Origin: Lapillicoccus jejuensis
Lineage (GTDB): Bacteria; Actinomycetota; Actinomycetes; Actinomycetales; Dermatophilaceae
DNA length: 64,000 nucleotides
Direction: 5' to 3'
Assembly (NCBI RefSeq): GCF_006715055.1
Contig: NZ_VFMN01000001.1
Span: forward strand, 372,001-436,000
Part shown: piece by piece, positions 24,483-31,372 of the stretch
How positions within the stretch are numbered: position 1 is the first letter of the stretch
Layout of the letters: every line of letters starts with the position of its first letter
Translations under genes and position numbers: made by a program
Notes under the pieces: model-generated
The model's database searches: none
What the model saw: only the letters and a program-made list of their open reading frames with translations
Told to the model about the DNA's origin: nothing

Positions 24483-25804
24483 GTGACCTCCCCCGCAACG
24501 CCGTGACGAGGGCCGCCAAGCTGGCGACCCTGCCCGCCGGGATCGCCGGCCGGGCCGCGTGGGGTCTGGGCAAGCGGATCGGGGGCAGACCCGCCGAGGT
24601 CGTCGCCGCCGAGCTGCAGGCCCGCACCGCCGAGCAGCTGTTCAAGGTGCTCGGTGAGCTCAAGGGCGGGGCGATGAAGTTCGGCCAGGCCCTGTCGGTG
24701 TTCGAGTCGGCGCTGCCGGAGGAGTTCGCGGCGCCGTACCGCGCCATGCTGACCAAGCTGCAGGACTCCGCTCCCCCGCTGCCCGCCGCGACCGTCCACG
24801 AGGTGCTGGCCGCCGAGCTCGGCCCCCGCTGGCGGCGCAGCTTCACCGAGTTCGGCGACACCCCGGTCGCCGCCGCCTCGATCGGCCAGGTGCACAAGGG
24901 CGTCTGGCGCGACGGCCGCGAGGTCGCGGTGAAGATCCAGTACCCCGGCGCCGGCAAGGCGCTGCTGTCCGACCTCAACCAGATCTCCCGGGTCGCCCGG
25001 GTGGCGACGGTGTGGGTGCCGGGCATCGAGATCGGCCCGCTCCTCGACGAGCTGAAGAGCCGGATGACCGAGGAGCTCGACTACGACCTCGAGGCCAAGG
25101 CCCAGGCCAAGTTCGCCAAGGGCTTCGACGGCGACGAGCGGTTCGCGCTGCCCAAGGTGATCAAGCACAGCGAGCACGTCATCGTCAGCGAGTGGCTCGA
25201 GGGCACCCCGCTCTCGCGCATCATCGACAAGGGGACGAAGAAGCAGCGCGACCACGCCGCCGCGCTCTACATGGACTTCCTCCTCGAGGGCCCGGACCGG
25301 GTGGGGCTGCTGCACGCCGACCCGCACCCCGGCAACTTCCGGATCACCCCCGACGGGCGGCTGGGCGTCATCGACTTCGGCGCCGTCAACCGCCTGCCGG
25401 GCGGCCTCCCGCCGGAGATGGGCCGGTTCCTCATGTGGGCGCTCGCCGGCGACGCGCAGGGCACCCTCGACGGGCTGCGCGACATCGGCTTCGTCCGCCC
25501 GTCGGTCGACCTCGACCCCGACCGGCTGCTGGAGTACCTCCAGCCCTTCGTCGACCCGCTGCGCACCGACCGGTTCCGCTTCACCCGGCCGTGGATCCGC
25601 GACGTCTTCAGCCACATCAACGACCCGCGCAAGCCCAACTACACGGTCGGGATGAAGCTCAACCTCCCGCCGGACTACCTGCTCATCCACCGTGTGTGGA
25701 TCGGCGGCATCGCCGTGCTGTGCCAGCTCGGCGGGGAGGTCGAGGCCCGCGCGATCGTCTCGCGCCACCTCGTCGAGGCCGAGCTCCCGCCCGTCGGGAG
25801 CTGA
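24479..25804 (+). CDS. AarF/ABC1/UbiB family atypical kinase
   Basis: A 441-residue protein kinase-like family member. Hallmarks: GGAMKFGQALSVFE (KxGQ motif, about residue 62-70), PVAAASIGQVHKG with the Ala-rich loop that replaces the P-loop, EVAVKIQYPG with the phosphate-binding Lys near 150, LLHADPHPGNFRI near 276 and LGVIDFGAVNRL near 296 with the metal-binding Asp. These enzymes bind nucleotides and act in quinone or lipid-related processes; the target here is unknown. Starts at the GTG overlapping the upstream gene's stop. Same position as Rv3197. Confidence 0.92.
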   Translation: MSDLPRNAVTRAAKLATLPAGIAGRAAWGLGKRIGGRPAEVVAAELQARTAEQLFKVLGELKGGAMKFGQALSVFESALPEEFAAPYRAMLTKLQDSAPPLPAATVHEVLAAELGPRWRRSFTEFGDTPVAAASIGQVHKGVWRDGREVAVKIQYPGAGKALLSDLNQISRVARVATVWVPGIEIGPLLDELKSRMTEELDYDLEAKAQAKFAKGFDGDERFALPKVIKHSEHVIVSEWLEGTPLSRIIDKGTKKQRDHAAALYMDFLLEGPDRVGLLHADPHPGNFRITPDGRLGVIDFGAVNRLPGGLPPEMGRFLMWALAGDAQGTLDGLRDIGFVRPSVDLDPDRLLEYLQPFVDPLRTDRFRFTRPWIRDVFSHINDPRKPNYTVGMKLNLPPDYLLIHRVWIGGIAVLCQLGGEVEARAIVSRHLVEAELPPVGS

Positions 25805-25823
25805 CGGCCCGCGAGGAGGGGCC

Positions 25824-26006
25824 TCACCACCAGGCGCTGTCGAGCTTTCCCTCGATGCTGCGCAGGTGGGTGCGGCTGCACGTGTCGCAGGTCCACACGG
25901 CCCGTCCGTTCTCCACGCTGCGCACCCAGGTCAGCCGGGCACCCGCGACGTCGTCGCCCACGACGGTCCGCCCGCACACCCCGCACGTGAGGGCCTGGTC
26001 GGCCAC
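25824..26006 (-). CDS. small double-CxxC zinc-ribbon protein
   Basis: A 60-residue protein: VADQALTCGVCGRTVVGDDV, then ARLTWVRSVENGRAVW, CDTCSRTHLRSIEGKLDSAW and W. Two CxxC pairs make a zinc ribbon; the TW...ENGR..W-CDxC core with LRSIEGKLD is conserved in actinobacteria next to the HhH-GPD gene. Function unknown. GTG at 26006 overlaps nothing but lies 3 bases from the HhH-GPD stop, so the two are one operon. Confidence 0.82.
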   Translation of the reverse strand: MADQALTCGVCGRTVVGDDVAGARLTWVRSVENGRAVWTCDTCSRTHLRSIEGKLDSAWW

Positions 26007-26008
26007 GC

Positions 26009-26584
26009 TCAGGCCTTCGCCTTCGCCGCCGCCTTGGCCTCCTTCTTGAAGGCCCGCACCTTCTCCAGCGACTCCCCGTCGACGACGTCGGCGACCGAGC
26101 GGAACGACCCCGTCTCGCCGTACGGCGTCGTCGCCGCCTCCCACCCGTCGGGCCGCACGCCGAGCTGCTTGGCCAGCAGCGCGACGAAGATCCGCGCCTT
26201 CTGGTCGCCGAAGCCGGGCAGCGCCTTGACGCGGGCGACGAGCTCACGGCCGGAGCCGACCCCGGTCCAGATCCGCTCGGCGTCACCGTCGTACTCGTCG
26301 CGGACGACGGCGGCGACGGCCTGGATCCGGGCCGCCATCGAGCGGCCGTAGCGGTGGATGGCCGGCGGGGTCGCGCAGAGGTCGGCGAACGCGTCCGGTT
26401 CCGCGGCGGCGATGCGGCCCGGGTCGAGGGTGCCGAAGCGCTCGAGCACCTTCGCCGGCCCGGCGAAGGCCCGCTCCATCGGGAACTGCTGGTCCAGCAG
26501 CATCCCGACGAGCAGGCCGAACGGGTCGGTCCCGAGGACCTCGTCGGCGGCCGGGTCCTGCGCGATGGTGAGCGACGCCTTCAT
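26009..26584 (-). CDS. HhH-GPD type base-excision DNA repair protein
   Basis: A 191-residue protein of the short HhH-GPD group. GLLVGMLLDQQFPMERAFAG near residue 24 resembles the opening helices of the glycosylase fold (MLLDQQ). The helix-hairpin-helix VKALPGFGDQKARIFVALLA lies near residue 120, and GVRPDGWEAATTPYG follows where the catalytic Asp normally sits. The Lys/Ala-rich C-terminus (AFKKEAKAAAKAKA) may aid DNA binding. It probably removes damaged bases, but specificity is unknown. ATG at 26584. Confidence 0.82.
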   Translation of the reverse strand: MKASLTIAQDPAADEVLGTDPFGLLVGMLLDQQFPMERAFAGPAKVLERFGTLDPGRIAAAEPDAFADLCATPPAIHRYGRSMAARIQAVAAVVRDEYDGDAERIWTGVGSGRELVARVKALPGFGDQKARIFVALLAKQLGVRPDGWEAATTPYGETGSFRSVADVVDGESLEKVRAFKKEAKAAAKAKA

Positions 26585-26685
26585 GGCGCCAGCCTAGGCC
26601 GACCCGACCGGCCGGCGACCCGGACGCTATCCTCGGTGGCCGATGTCCCGGTGGGGGCCTCGTGCCAGCCGAGAGGAGAGCCCAG

Positions 26686-27531
26686 GTGACGACCGTCCTC
26701 GTGACCGGTGCCGCCGGGTACGTCGGACGACACGTCGTCACCGCCCTGCTCGAGCGTGGGGTGGCGGTGCGCGCCGTCGTCCGGCCCGGGTCGCGCTCGG
26801 ACGTCGACCCCCGCGCCGACGTCGTCGCCCTCGACGTCCTCGCGCCCGACGCCGACCTCGACGCGCTGCTCCCCGACCCGGTCGACGCGGTCGTGCACCT
26901 GGCCTGGCAGGACGGCTTCAACCACCAGGCCCCCAGTCACGTCGCGCGCCTGTCCGACCACTACCGCCTGCTCACCGCGCTCGTCGACCGGGGCGTCCCC
27001 CGGGTCGCCATCCTCGGCACGATGCACGAGGTCGGCTACTGGGAGGGGGCGATCGACGAGCACACCCCGACCGACCCGCGCTCGCTGTACGGCGTCGCGA
27101 AGGACGCGCTGCGCCGCGCCACCCTCCTCGGGCTCGCCGACCGCGCCGAGGTCCAGTGGCTGCGCTGCTTCTACATCACCGGGGACGACCGACGGAACCA
27201 GTCGATCTTCACCCGCCTGCTCGAGGCGGCCGACCGCGGCCAGCGCGAGTTCCCCTTCACCTCGGGCGTCAACCGCTACGACTTCATCGACGTCGCCGAC
27301 CTCGGGCGGCAGATCGCGGTCGTCGTCACGACCCCCGGGGTCACCGGGGTGGTCAACTGCTGCAGCGGCGACCCGCGCAGCCTCGGCGAGATGGTCGAGG
27401 ACTTCATCGCCCGGCACGACCTCGGGATCACGCTCCAGTACGGTGCCTTCCCCGACCGGCCCTACGACTCCCCCGGGGTCTGGGGCGACGCGACCCGCAT
27501 CCACGAGATCCTCGCCGCCGACGCCCGCTGA
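26686..27531 (+). CDS. NAD-dependent epimerase/dehydratase (extended SDR)
   Basis: A 281-residue extended short-chain dehydrogenase. VTTVLVTGAAGYVGRHVV contains the GxxGxxG nucleotide loop (residues 8-14), DAVVHLAWQDGFNHQAP is the NAD-contact strand, and SLYGVAKDALR near 134 carries the Y-x3-K catalytic pair. LRCFYITGDDRRNQSIFTR and VNRYDFIDVADLGRQIAVVV are typical of nucleotide-sugar epimerase/dehydratases. Start at the GTG at 26686, preceded by GAGAGGAGAG. Sugar substrate unknown; no glycan cluster adjacent. Confidence 0.85.
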   Translation: MTTVLVTGAAGYVGRHVVTALLERGVAVRAVVRPGSRSDVDPRADVVALDVLAPDADLDALLPDPVDAVVHLAWQDGFNHQAPSHVARLSDHYRLLTALVDRGVPRVAILGTMHEVGYWEGAIDEHTPTDPRSLYGVAKDALRRATLLGLADRAEVQWLRCFYITGDDRRNQSIFTRLLEAADRGQREFPFTSGVNRYDFIDVADLGRQIAVVVTTPGVTGVVNCCSGDPRSLGEMVEDFIARHDLGITLQYGAFPDRPYDSPGVWGDATRIHEILAADAR

Positions 27532-27586
27532 AGCACGGCCGGCGTCAGCGGACCCGACCCGGACCCGAACGCCCTCCGGACACGGA

Positions 27587-27621
27587 CGAGGGCGGGGAGG
27601 CCGTCGCCCTCCCCGCCCTCG
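27587..27621. terminator. bidirectional intrinsic terminator
   Basis: Perfect 14-bp stem (27587-27600 with 27608-27621) and 7-base loop, lying between two convergent genes, the SDR gene on the plus strand and the 47-codon gene on the minus strand. It can serve both. Confidence 0.85.
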
Positions 27622-27678
27622 TGAACCCGGCGGTGCTGGTCGTGCTGGTCGTGCTGGTCCTGCTCCGGCGCTCGGCCG

Positions 27679-27822
27679 TCACTGCCGGTGGCCGGCCTCG
27701 CGCGAGCGGTGGATCTCGAGCTGGATCAGCCGAGCCCCCCGCCGGATGCCGCGGACGCGCTGCGTCCGCTGTCGCTGCGCGACGGTGTGCCGCGCGATCT
27801 CGTAGTGCTGGGCCTGGTACAT
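27679..27822 (-). CDS. small basic protein downstream of whiB7
   Basis: A 47-residue protein, MYQAQHYEIARHTVAQRQRT then QRVRGIRRGARLIQLEIHRS, rich in Arg, Gln and His and predicted helical. AAGGAGA lies 7 bases before the ATG, which supports real translation. It follows whiB7 by 53 bases on the same strand and is probably co-transcribed. No family recognised, but similar tiny Arg-rich helical proteins are frequent in actinobacteria. Confidence 0.6.
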   Translation of the reverse strand: MYQAQHYEIARHTVAQRQRTQRVRGIRRGARLIQLEIHRSREAGHRQ

Positions 27823-27875
27823 GCCCGGTCTCCTTCTGCTGGTGTCGCTGACGATGTGGTGATGAGGGTGTCGGC

Positions 27876-28166
27876 TCAGGCCGCGTAGACCGCGTCCTTG
27901 CGCGGCCGGCCCCGGGGCCGCTTGCGGGCCACGACGACGCCCTGGACGAGCAGCTGCCCGCCCCAGACGCCCCACGGCTCGCGCCGCTCGAGGGCCCCCT
28001 CCAGGCACGAGGCCCGGAACGGGCAGTCCTGGCAGAGCGCCTTGGCGTACTCGACGTCGCTCGGGCGCTCCGCGAACCAGAGCTCCGCGTCGTAGTCCCG
28101 GCACGGGATGCCGCTCTCCTGCGCCGGCCGGCTCGCGACGGCGCTCGTGAGCGTGCTCAACGTCAT
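27876..28166 (-). CDS. whiB7: WhiB7 transcriptional regulator (iron-sulfur, AT-hook)
   Basis: A 96-residue WhiB-family protein. Four Cys at 22, 45, 48 and 54 (IPCRDYD, ALCQDCPFRASCLEG) bind a [4Fe-4S] cluster. EPWGVWGGQLL is the sigma-factor contact turn, with the extra Pro-Trp typical of WhiB7. KRPRGRPRKDAV near 82-93 is an AT-hook, the feature that separates WhiB7 from other Wbl proteins. It binds the primary sigma factor and activates antibiotic-resistance and ribosome-stress genes with AT-rich DNA next to the -35. Start at the ATG at 28166 behind GGGGAGG; an in-frame ATG at 28337 exists. Neighbours uvrD2 and the AarF kinase match the usual whiB7 locus. Confidence 0.93.
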   Translation of the reverse strand: MTLSTLTSAVASRPAQESGIPCRDYDAELWFAERPSDVEYAKALCQDCPFRASCLEGALERREPWGVWGGQLLVQGVVVARKRPRGRPRKDAVYAA

Positions 28167-28390
28167 CGGTGTCACCTCCCCTTCTCCTGCGGCGCCGCGG
28201 TGGCGGTGCCGCTCCTGTGGTCCTGTCCCTGGTGCGGGTCGTGCGGGTCGTGCTCCTCCGGGCCGGCGGGTGGCCGGTGACCGGTGGTCTCGTGGGTGCT
28301 GCGGTGGTGCTGAGGCGTGCTGCTGCGTGACGGTCATGTCTTCCTCGGCGTCGACCGCGGCCCCTCCCGCCCCGGCACCTGCCGGGGGAT

Positions 28391-28432
28391 ACAGAAAGGC
28401 CGCGGATCCCGTTGATCGGGTTCCGCGGCCTG
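28391..28432 (-). terminator. attenuator terminator in the whiB7 leader
   Basis: On the minus strand, stem AGGCCGCGGAACCCG / CGGGATCCGCGGCCT (15 positions, one mismatch) with loop ATCAA is followed by TTTCTGT, an intrinsic terminator. It lies 26 bases after the stop of the upstream ORF and 225 bases before the whiB7 ATG, so it stops transcription before whiB7 unless prevented. Its 5' arm contains CGCGGAACC (28428-28420), complementary to GGTTCCGCG inside the end of the upstream ORF (28487-28479). Confidence 0.8.
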
Positions 28433-28447
28433 GAGTGGAGGACCGGT

Positions 28448-28463
28448 TGTCTGGAGAGTCAGA
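28448..28463 (-). other. small hairpin across the upstream-ORF stop codon
   Basis: GTCTGACTCTCCAGAC on the minus strand: 5-bp stem, 6-base loop, with the TGA stop of the upstream ORF inside it. A ribosome at the stop codon would melt it. Possible part of the attenuator switch; weak on its own. Confidence 0.4.
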
Positions 28464-28683
28464 CAGGCGGTCTGCCGGCGCGGAACCGGTGCTGCGCGAT
28501 GGACTTGTGAGCGGACGTGCCGACGAGGGCGGAGCCGAAGCCCAGGCCCCCGGCGACGGGCAGGGTCATCCCCTGGACCGGACCGGCGATCGGCGCGAGG
28601 AGGCGCAGACCCGGGCACGGACGCACGACGACGTCGTACCGACGACGCGTCGGGACGACGTTCCAGGTGGTGGTCATCTCCAT
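28459..28683 (-). CDS. upstream ORF (leader peptide) of whiB7
   Basis: A 74-codon ORF in the whiB7 5' leader: MEMTTTWNVVPTRRRYDVVV at the start and HRFRAGRPPV at the end. GAGGAGGG lies about 8 bases before the ATG, so it is well translated in principle. It starts about 55 bases after the predicted transcription start and ends 26 bases before the terminator. Codons 66-69 (CGG TTC CGC G) contain the antiterminator strand. Established work on whiB7/wblC describes ribosome-mediated attenuation by an upstream ORF; by that logic slow translation in this ORF frees the antiterminator and lets whiB7 be transcribed. Whether the peptide itself has a job is unknown. Confidence 0.7.
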   Translation of the reverse strand: MEMTTTWNVVPTRRRYDVVVRPCPGLRLLAPIAGPVQGMTLPVAGGLGFGSALVGTSAHKSIAQHRFRAGRPPV

Positions 28684-28714
28684 GGGGGCTGCCCTCCTCT
28701 CGGGCTCGTGGGTG

Positions 28715-28732
28715 GCCGACGGTTCCGTCGGC
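28715..28732 (-). other. palindrome at the start of the whiB7 leader
   Basis: An 18-base palindrome (GCCGACGG...CCGTCGGC) a few bases after the predicted transcription start and 32 bases before the upstream-ORF start. In RNA it would form an 8-bp hairpin at the 5' end, likely protecting the leader from decay or affecting initiation. Confidence 0.45.
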
Positions 28733-28744
28733 TGACGAGGAGTC

Positions 28745-28800
28745 AGACTACGCGGGTGCCCGCGAGGCCGACAACTTCTTTTACGGGAAATTTCCAGAAT
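28745..28800 (-). promoter_or_regulatory. whiB7 promoter with AT-rich WhiB7 box
   Basis: Minus strand: -35 TTGTCG (28774-28769), 18-base spacer, -10 TAGTCT (28750-28745). Directly upstream of the -35 is an AT-rich run, about GGAAATTTCCCGTAAAAGAAG (28775-28795), in otherwise 70-75% GC DNA. An AT-rich element abutting the -35 is the known DNA target of the WhiB7 AT-hook, so autoactivation is the natural reading. Confidence 0.72.
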
Positions 28801-28819
28801 TCACCGCGGGGGCCGCGGG

Positions 28820-31015
28820 TCAGGCGGATCCCGTTGCGGCAGAGGCGTTCTCGACGACCTCCTCGGGCGCCGCACCCCCCAGGACCTGCAGGACGGAGGC
28901 GCCGTACGTGTCGAGCTTGACCGCCCCGACCCCCACGATCCGGCTCAGCTCGGGCAGCGACGTCGGCGCGGCCTCGGCCATCGCGGTGAGCGTCGCGTCG
29001 GTGAAGACGACGTACGCCGGCACCGCCGCGGCCTGCGCGACGAGGCGGCGCCAGGTGCGCAGCGCCTCGAACACCGCCTCGTCGTAGGTGGGCGGGCAGT
29101 CGTCGCAGCGGCCGGTCTTGCGCTGCGCGGCGGAGACGAGGTCGGTCCCGCAGCCGCGGCACCGCACGGGCGCCTTCGGGACGACGGCCTCCTGGCGCCC
29201 GCGACCGCCGGAGCGCCCGCCGGCGCGCTTGGGCTGCGACCGGGCCCCGTCGCCCAGCACGCTGGCCGTGGCGTCGAGGAACCGAGAGGGCCGGCGCGAG
29301 GCGCGACCCCCGGGAGTGCGCGACGCCGACCACGACAGGTGCAGGGCGCGGCGCGCGCGCGTCATCCCGACGTAGAGCAGCCGCCGCTCCTCCTCGATCG
29401 CCTCGGCGCCCTCGGCCATGGTGATGGGGATCAGCCCGTCGCTGCAGCCGACGAGGAAGACGGTGTCCCACTCCAGACCCTTCGCCGCGTGCAGCGAGGC
29501 GAGGGTGACGCCCTCGACGACCGGCGCGTGCTGCGCGCTCGCCCGCTCCTCGAGCTCGCGGACCAGGTCGGGCAGCCGCGCCCCGGGGGTCGTCGCGACG
29601 AGGTCCGCGGCGAGCTGCACCAGCGCCTGCAGCGACTCCCACCGCTCCCGTACGGCGCCCCCCGACGACGGCGGCTGGGGGGTCCAGCCCGCCCCGCCGA
29701 TGACGTCCCCCACGACGTCGACGAGCGGCCGGTCGAGGTCGTCGCTGCGCGCGGCCCCGCGCAGGAGGAGCACCGCCTGGCGCACCTCGGAGCGGGAGAA
29801 GAACCGCTCGCCGCCGCGCACGAGGTAGGGCACCCCGGCGTCGGCGAGCGCCGCCTCGAGCCCCTCGGACTGCGCGTTGGTGCGGAACAGGACGGCGATC
29901 TCCGAGGCCGGGTGGCCCTCGGCGACGAGCCGGGCCACCTGCGCGGCGACCGCGGCCGACTCGGCCGGGGCGTCGGCGTGCGCGGTCAGCTGCGGGCGGG
30001 GACCGGCCTCGCCCTGGGCGACGAGCTCGACGTACCCGCTCGCCGACGGGCCGGTCGCCGCGCGGGCGGCGGCCTTGACGACGAGGTTGGCCAGCCCGAC
30101 GATCTGCGGCGAGCTGCGGTAGTTGCGCACGAGGCGCACGGTGCGCGCCTGCGGGTGCCGCCGCGGGAAGTCGAGCAGGTGCCGCGGCGTCGCCCCGGTG
30201 AACGAGTAGATCGTCTGGGCCGGGTCCCCGACGACGCAGACGTCGCTGCGCTCCCCCACCCACAGCTCGAGCAGCCGCTGCTGGAGGGCGTTGACGTCCT
30301 GGTACTCGTCGACGACGAAGTGGCGGTACTGCGCGCGCACCGTCCGGGCGACGTCCTCGTGCTCGTCGAGGATGCCCGCCATGACGAGCAGGACGTCCTC
30401 GAAGTCGATGACGCCCCGGTCGGTCTTGGCCGACTCGTAGGTGTCGAAGAGGCGGGCCATCGCCGTCGCGTCGACGCCGGCGGGGTCCCGGCCGAGGCGG
30501 CGCGCGGCGGCGGCGTACGTCTCCGGGGTGAGGAGGTTGACCTTGGCCCACTCGACCTCGGCGGCGAGGTCGCGCACCGCGGTGCGGTCGAACTGCATCC
30601 GCAGCCGCGAGGCGGCCTCGGCGACGACCGACGCCTTGTGCGGCAGGATCTCCGGCGCCGCGCCGCCGATGGCCTGCGGCCAGAAGAAGTGCAGCTGGCG
30701 CAGCGCGGCGGCGTGGAAGGTGCGCGCCTGCACGCCGGGGACGCCGAGCCCGCGCAGCCGGGTGCGCATCTCCCCCGCGGCGCGGGCGGTGAAGGTCACC
30801 GCGAGGACCCGCTGCGCCTGGTAGGCGCCGGAGTGGACGCCGTACGCGATGCGGTGGGTGATGGCGCGGGTCTTGCCCGTGCCCGCGCCGGCGAGCACGC
30901 ACATCGGGCCGAGCGGGCTGGCGGCGACCTCGCGCTGCTCAGGGTCGAGGGCCTCGAGGATGGCGTCGGGCGAGACGGGGGCCCCGGGGGTCGGGGGGAG
31001 GACGGCCGCGCTCAT
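28820..31015 (-). CDS. uvrD2: DNA helicase UvrD2
   Basis: A 731-residue superfamily 1A helicase. The Q motif ALDPEQREVA precedes Walker A GAGTGKT (43-49); AVTFTARAAGEMRTR is motif Ia, DEYQDVNALQQRLLEL motif II, and LASLHAAKGLEWDTVFLVGC motif V. The UvrD2-specific C-terminus has a tetracysteine module (VRCRGCGTDL ... GRCDDC, about 610-635) and an HRDC domain (about 640-715, EALRTWRRLVAQAAAVPAYV). In mycobacteria the tetracysteine links HRDC to the helicase core. Divergent from mrx1 with a 66-base shared gap. ATG at 31015. Confidence 0.93.
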   Translation of the reverse strand: MSAAVLPPTPGAPVSPDAILEALDPEQREVAASPLGPMCVLAGAGTGKTRAITHRIAYGVHSGAYQAQRVLAVTFTARAAGEMRTRLRGLGVPGVQARTFHAAALRQLHFFWPQAIGGAAPEILPHKASVVAEAASRLRMQFDRTAVRDLAAEVEWAKVNLLTPETYAAAARRLGRDPAGVDATAMARLFDTYESAKTDRGVIDFEDVLLVMAGILDEHEDVARTVRAQYRHFVVDEYQDVNALQQRLLELWVGERSDVCVVGDPAQTIYSFTGATPRHLLDFPRRHPQARTVRLVRNYRSSPQIVGLANLVVKAAARAATGPSASGYVELVAQGEAGPRPQLTAHADAPAESAAVAAQVARLVAEGHPASEIAVLFRTNAQSEGLEAALADAGVPYLVRGGERFFSRSEVRQAVLLLRGAARSDDLDRPLVDVVGDVIGGAGWTPQPPSSGGAVRERWESLQALVQLAADLVATTPGARLPDLVRELEERASAQHAPVVEGVTLASLHAAKGLEWDTVFLVGCSDGLIPITMAEGAEAIEEERRLLYVGMTRARRALHLSWSASRTPGGRASRRPSRFLDATASVLGDGARSQPKRAGGRSGGRGRQEAVVPKAPVRCRGCGTDLVSAAQRKTGRCDDCPPTYDEAVFEALRTWRRLVAQAAAVPAYVVFTDATLTAMAEAAPTSLPELSRIVGVGAVKLDTYGASVLQVLGGAAPEEVVENASAATGSA

Positions 31016-31081
31016 GACCGGTCCACTCTAGGTCGCCGAGGCGACGGGAAGGTTCGCCGGCCGGGCGGGGTTGTGGACGGC

Positions 31082-31354
31082 ATGACGTCCTCCACCGCCC
31101 CCGCCAAGCCCGAGGCCGGCTCGGTCACGATGTACACGACGAGCTGGTGCGGCTACTGCGCCCGCCTGAAGTCCCAGCTCGGCCGGGAGGGCATCCCGTT
31201 CGCCGAGATCGACATCGAGCGCCAGCCCGGTGCGGCGGACTACGTCGAGTCGGTGAACCGCGGCAACCAGACGGTGCCGACCGTCGTCTTCCCGGACGGC
31301 TCCGCGGCGACCAACCCGAGCGTGGCCGAGGTCAAGGTGCGCCTGGGCCTCTGA
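31082..31354 (+). CDS. mrx1: mycoredoxin Mrx1 (glutaredoxin-fold)
   Basis: A 90-residue glutaredoxin-fold protein. TMYTTSWCGYCARLKSQLGR carries the CGYC active site near residue 23, GNQTVPTVVFPDGS the cis-Pro (TVP) near 65, and ATNPSVAEVKVRLG the final helix. Mycoredoxin-1 reduces protein-mycothiol mixed disulfides, which fits an actinomycete with mycothiol. Divergent from uvrD2, as in mycobacteria (Rv3198A). Convergent with nudC. Confidence 0.93.
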   Translation: MTSSTAPAKPEAGSVTMYTTSWCGYCARLKSQLGREGIPFAEIDIERQPGAADYVESVNRGNQTVPTVVFPDGSAATNPSVAEVKVRLGL

Positions 31355-31372
31355 GGGGCGCCCGGGCCGGCG

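Noticed and set aside
27621-27678. Small plus-strand membrane peptide (GTG at 27621, VNPAVLVVLVVLVLLRR)
   Set aside because: It begins on the last base of a strong terminator, has no ribosome site, and continues into Arg/Ala-rich translation antisense to the gene at 27679; it is a GTGCTGGTC repeat artefact.
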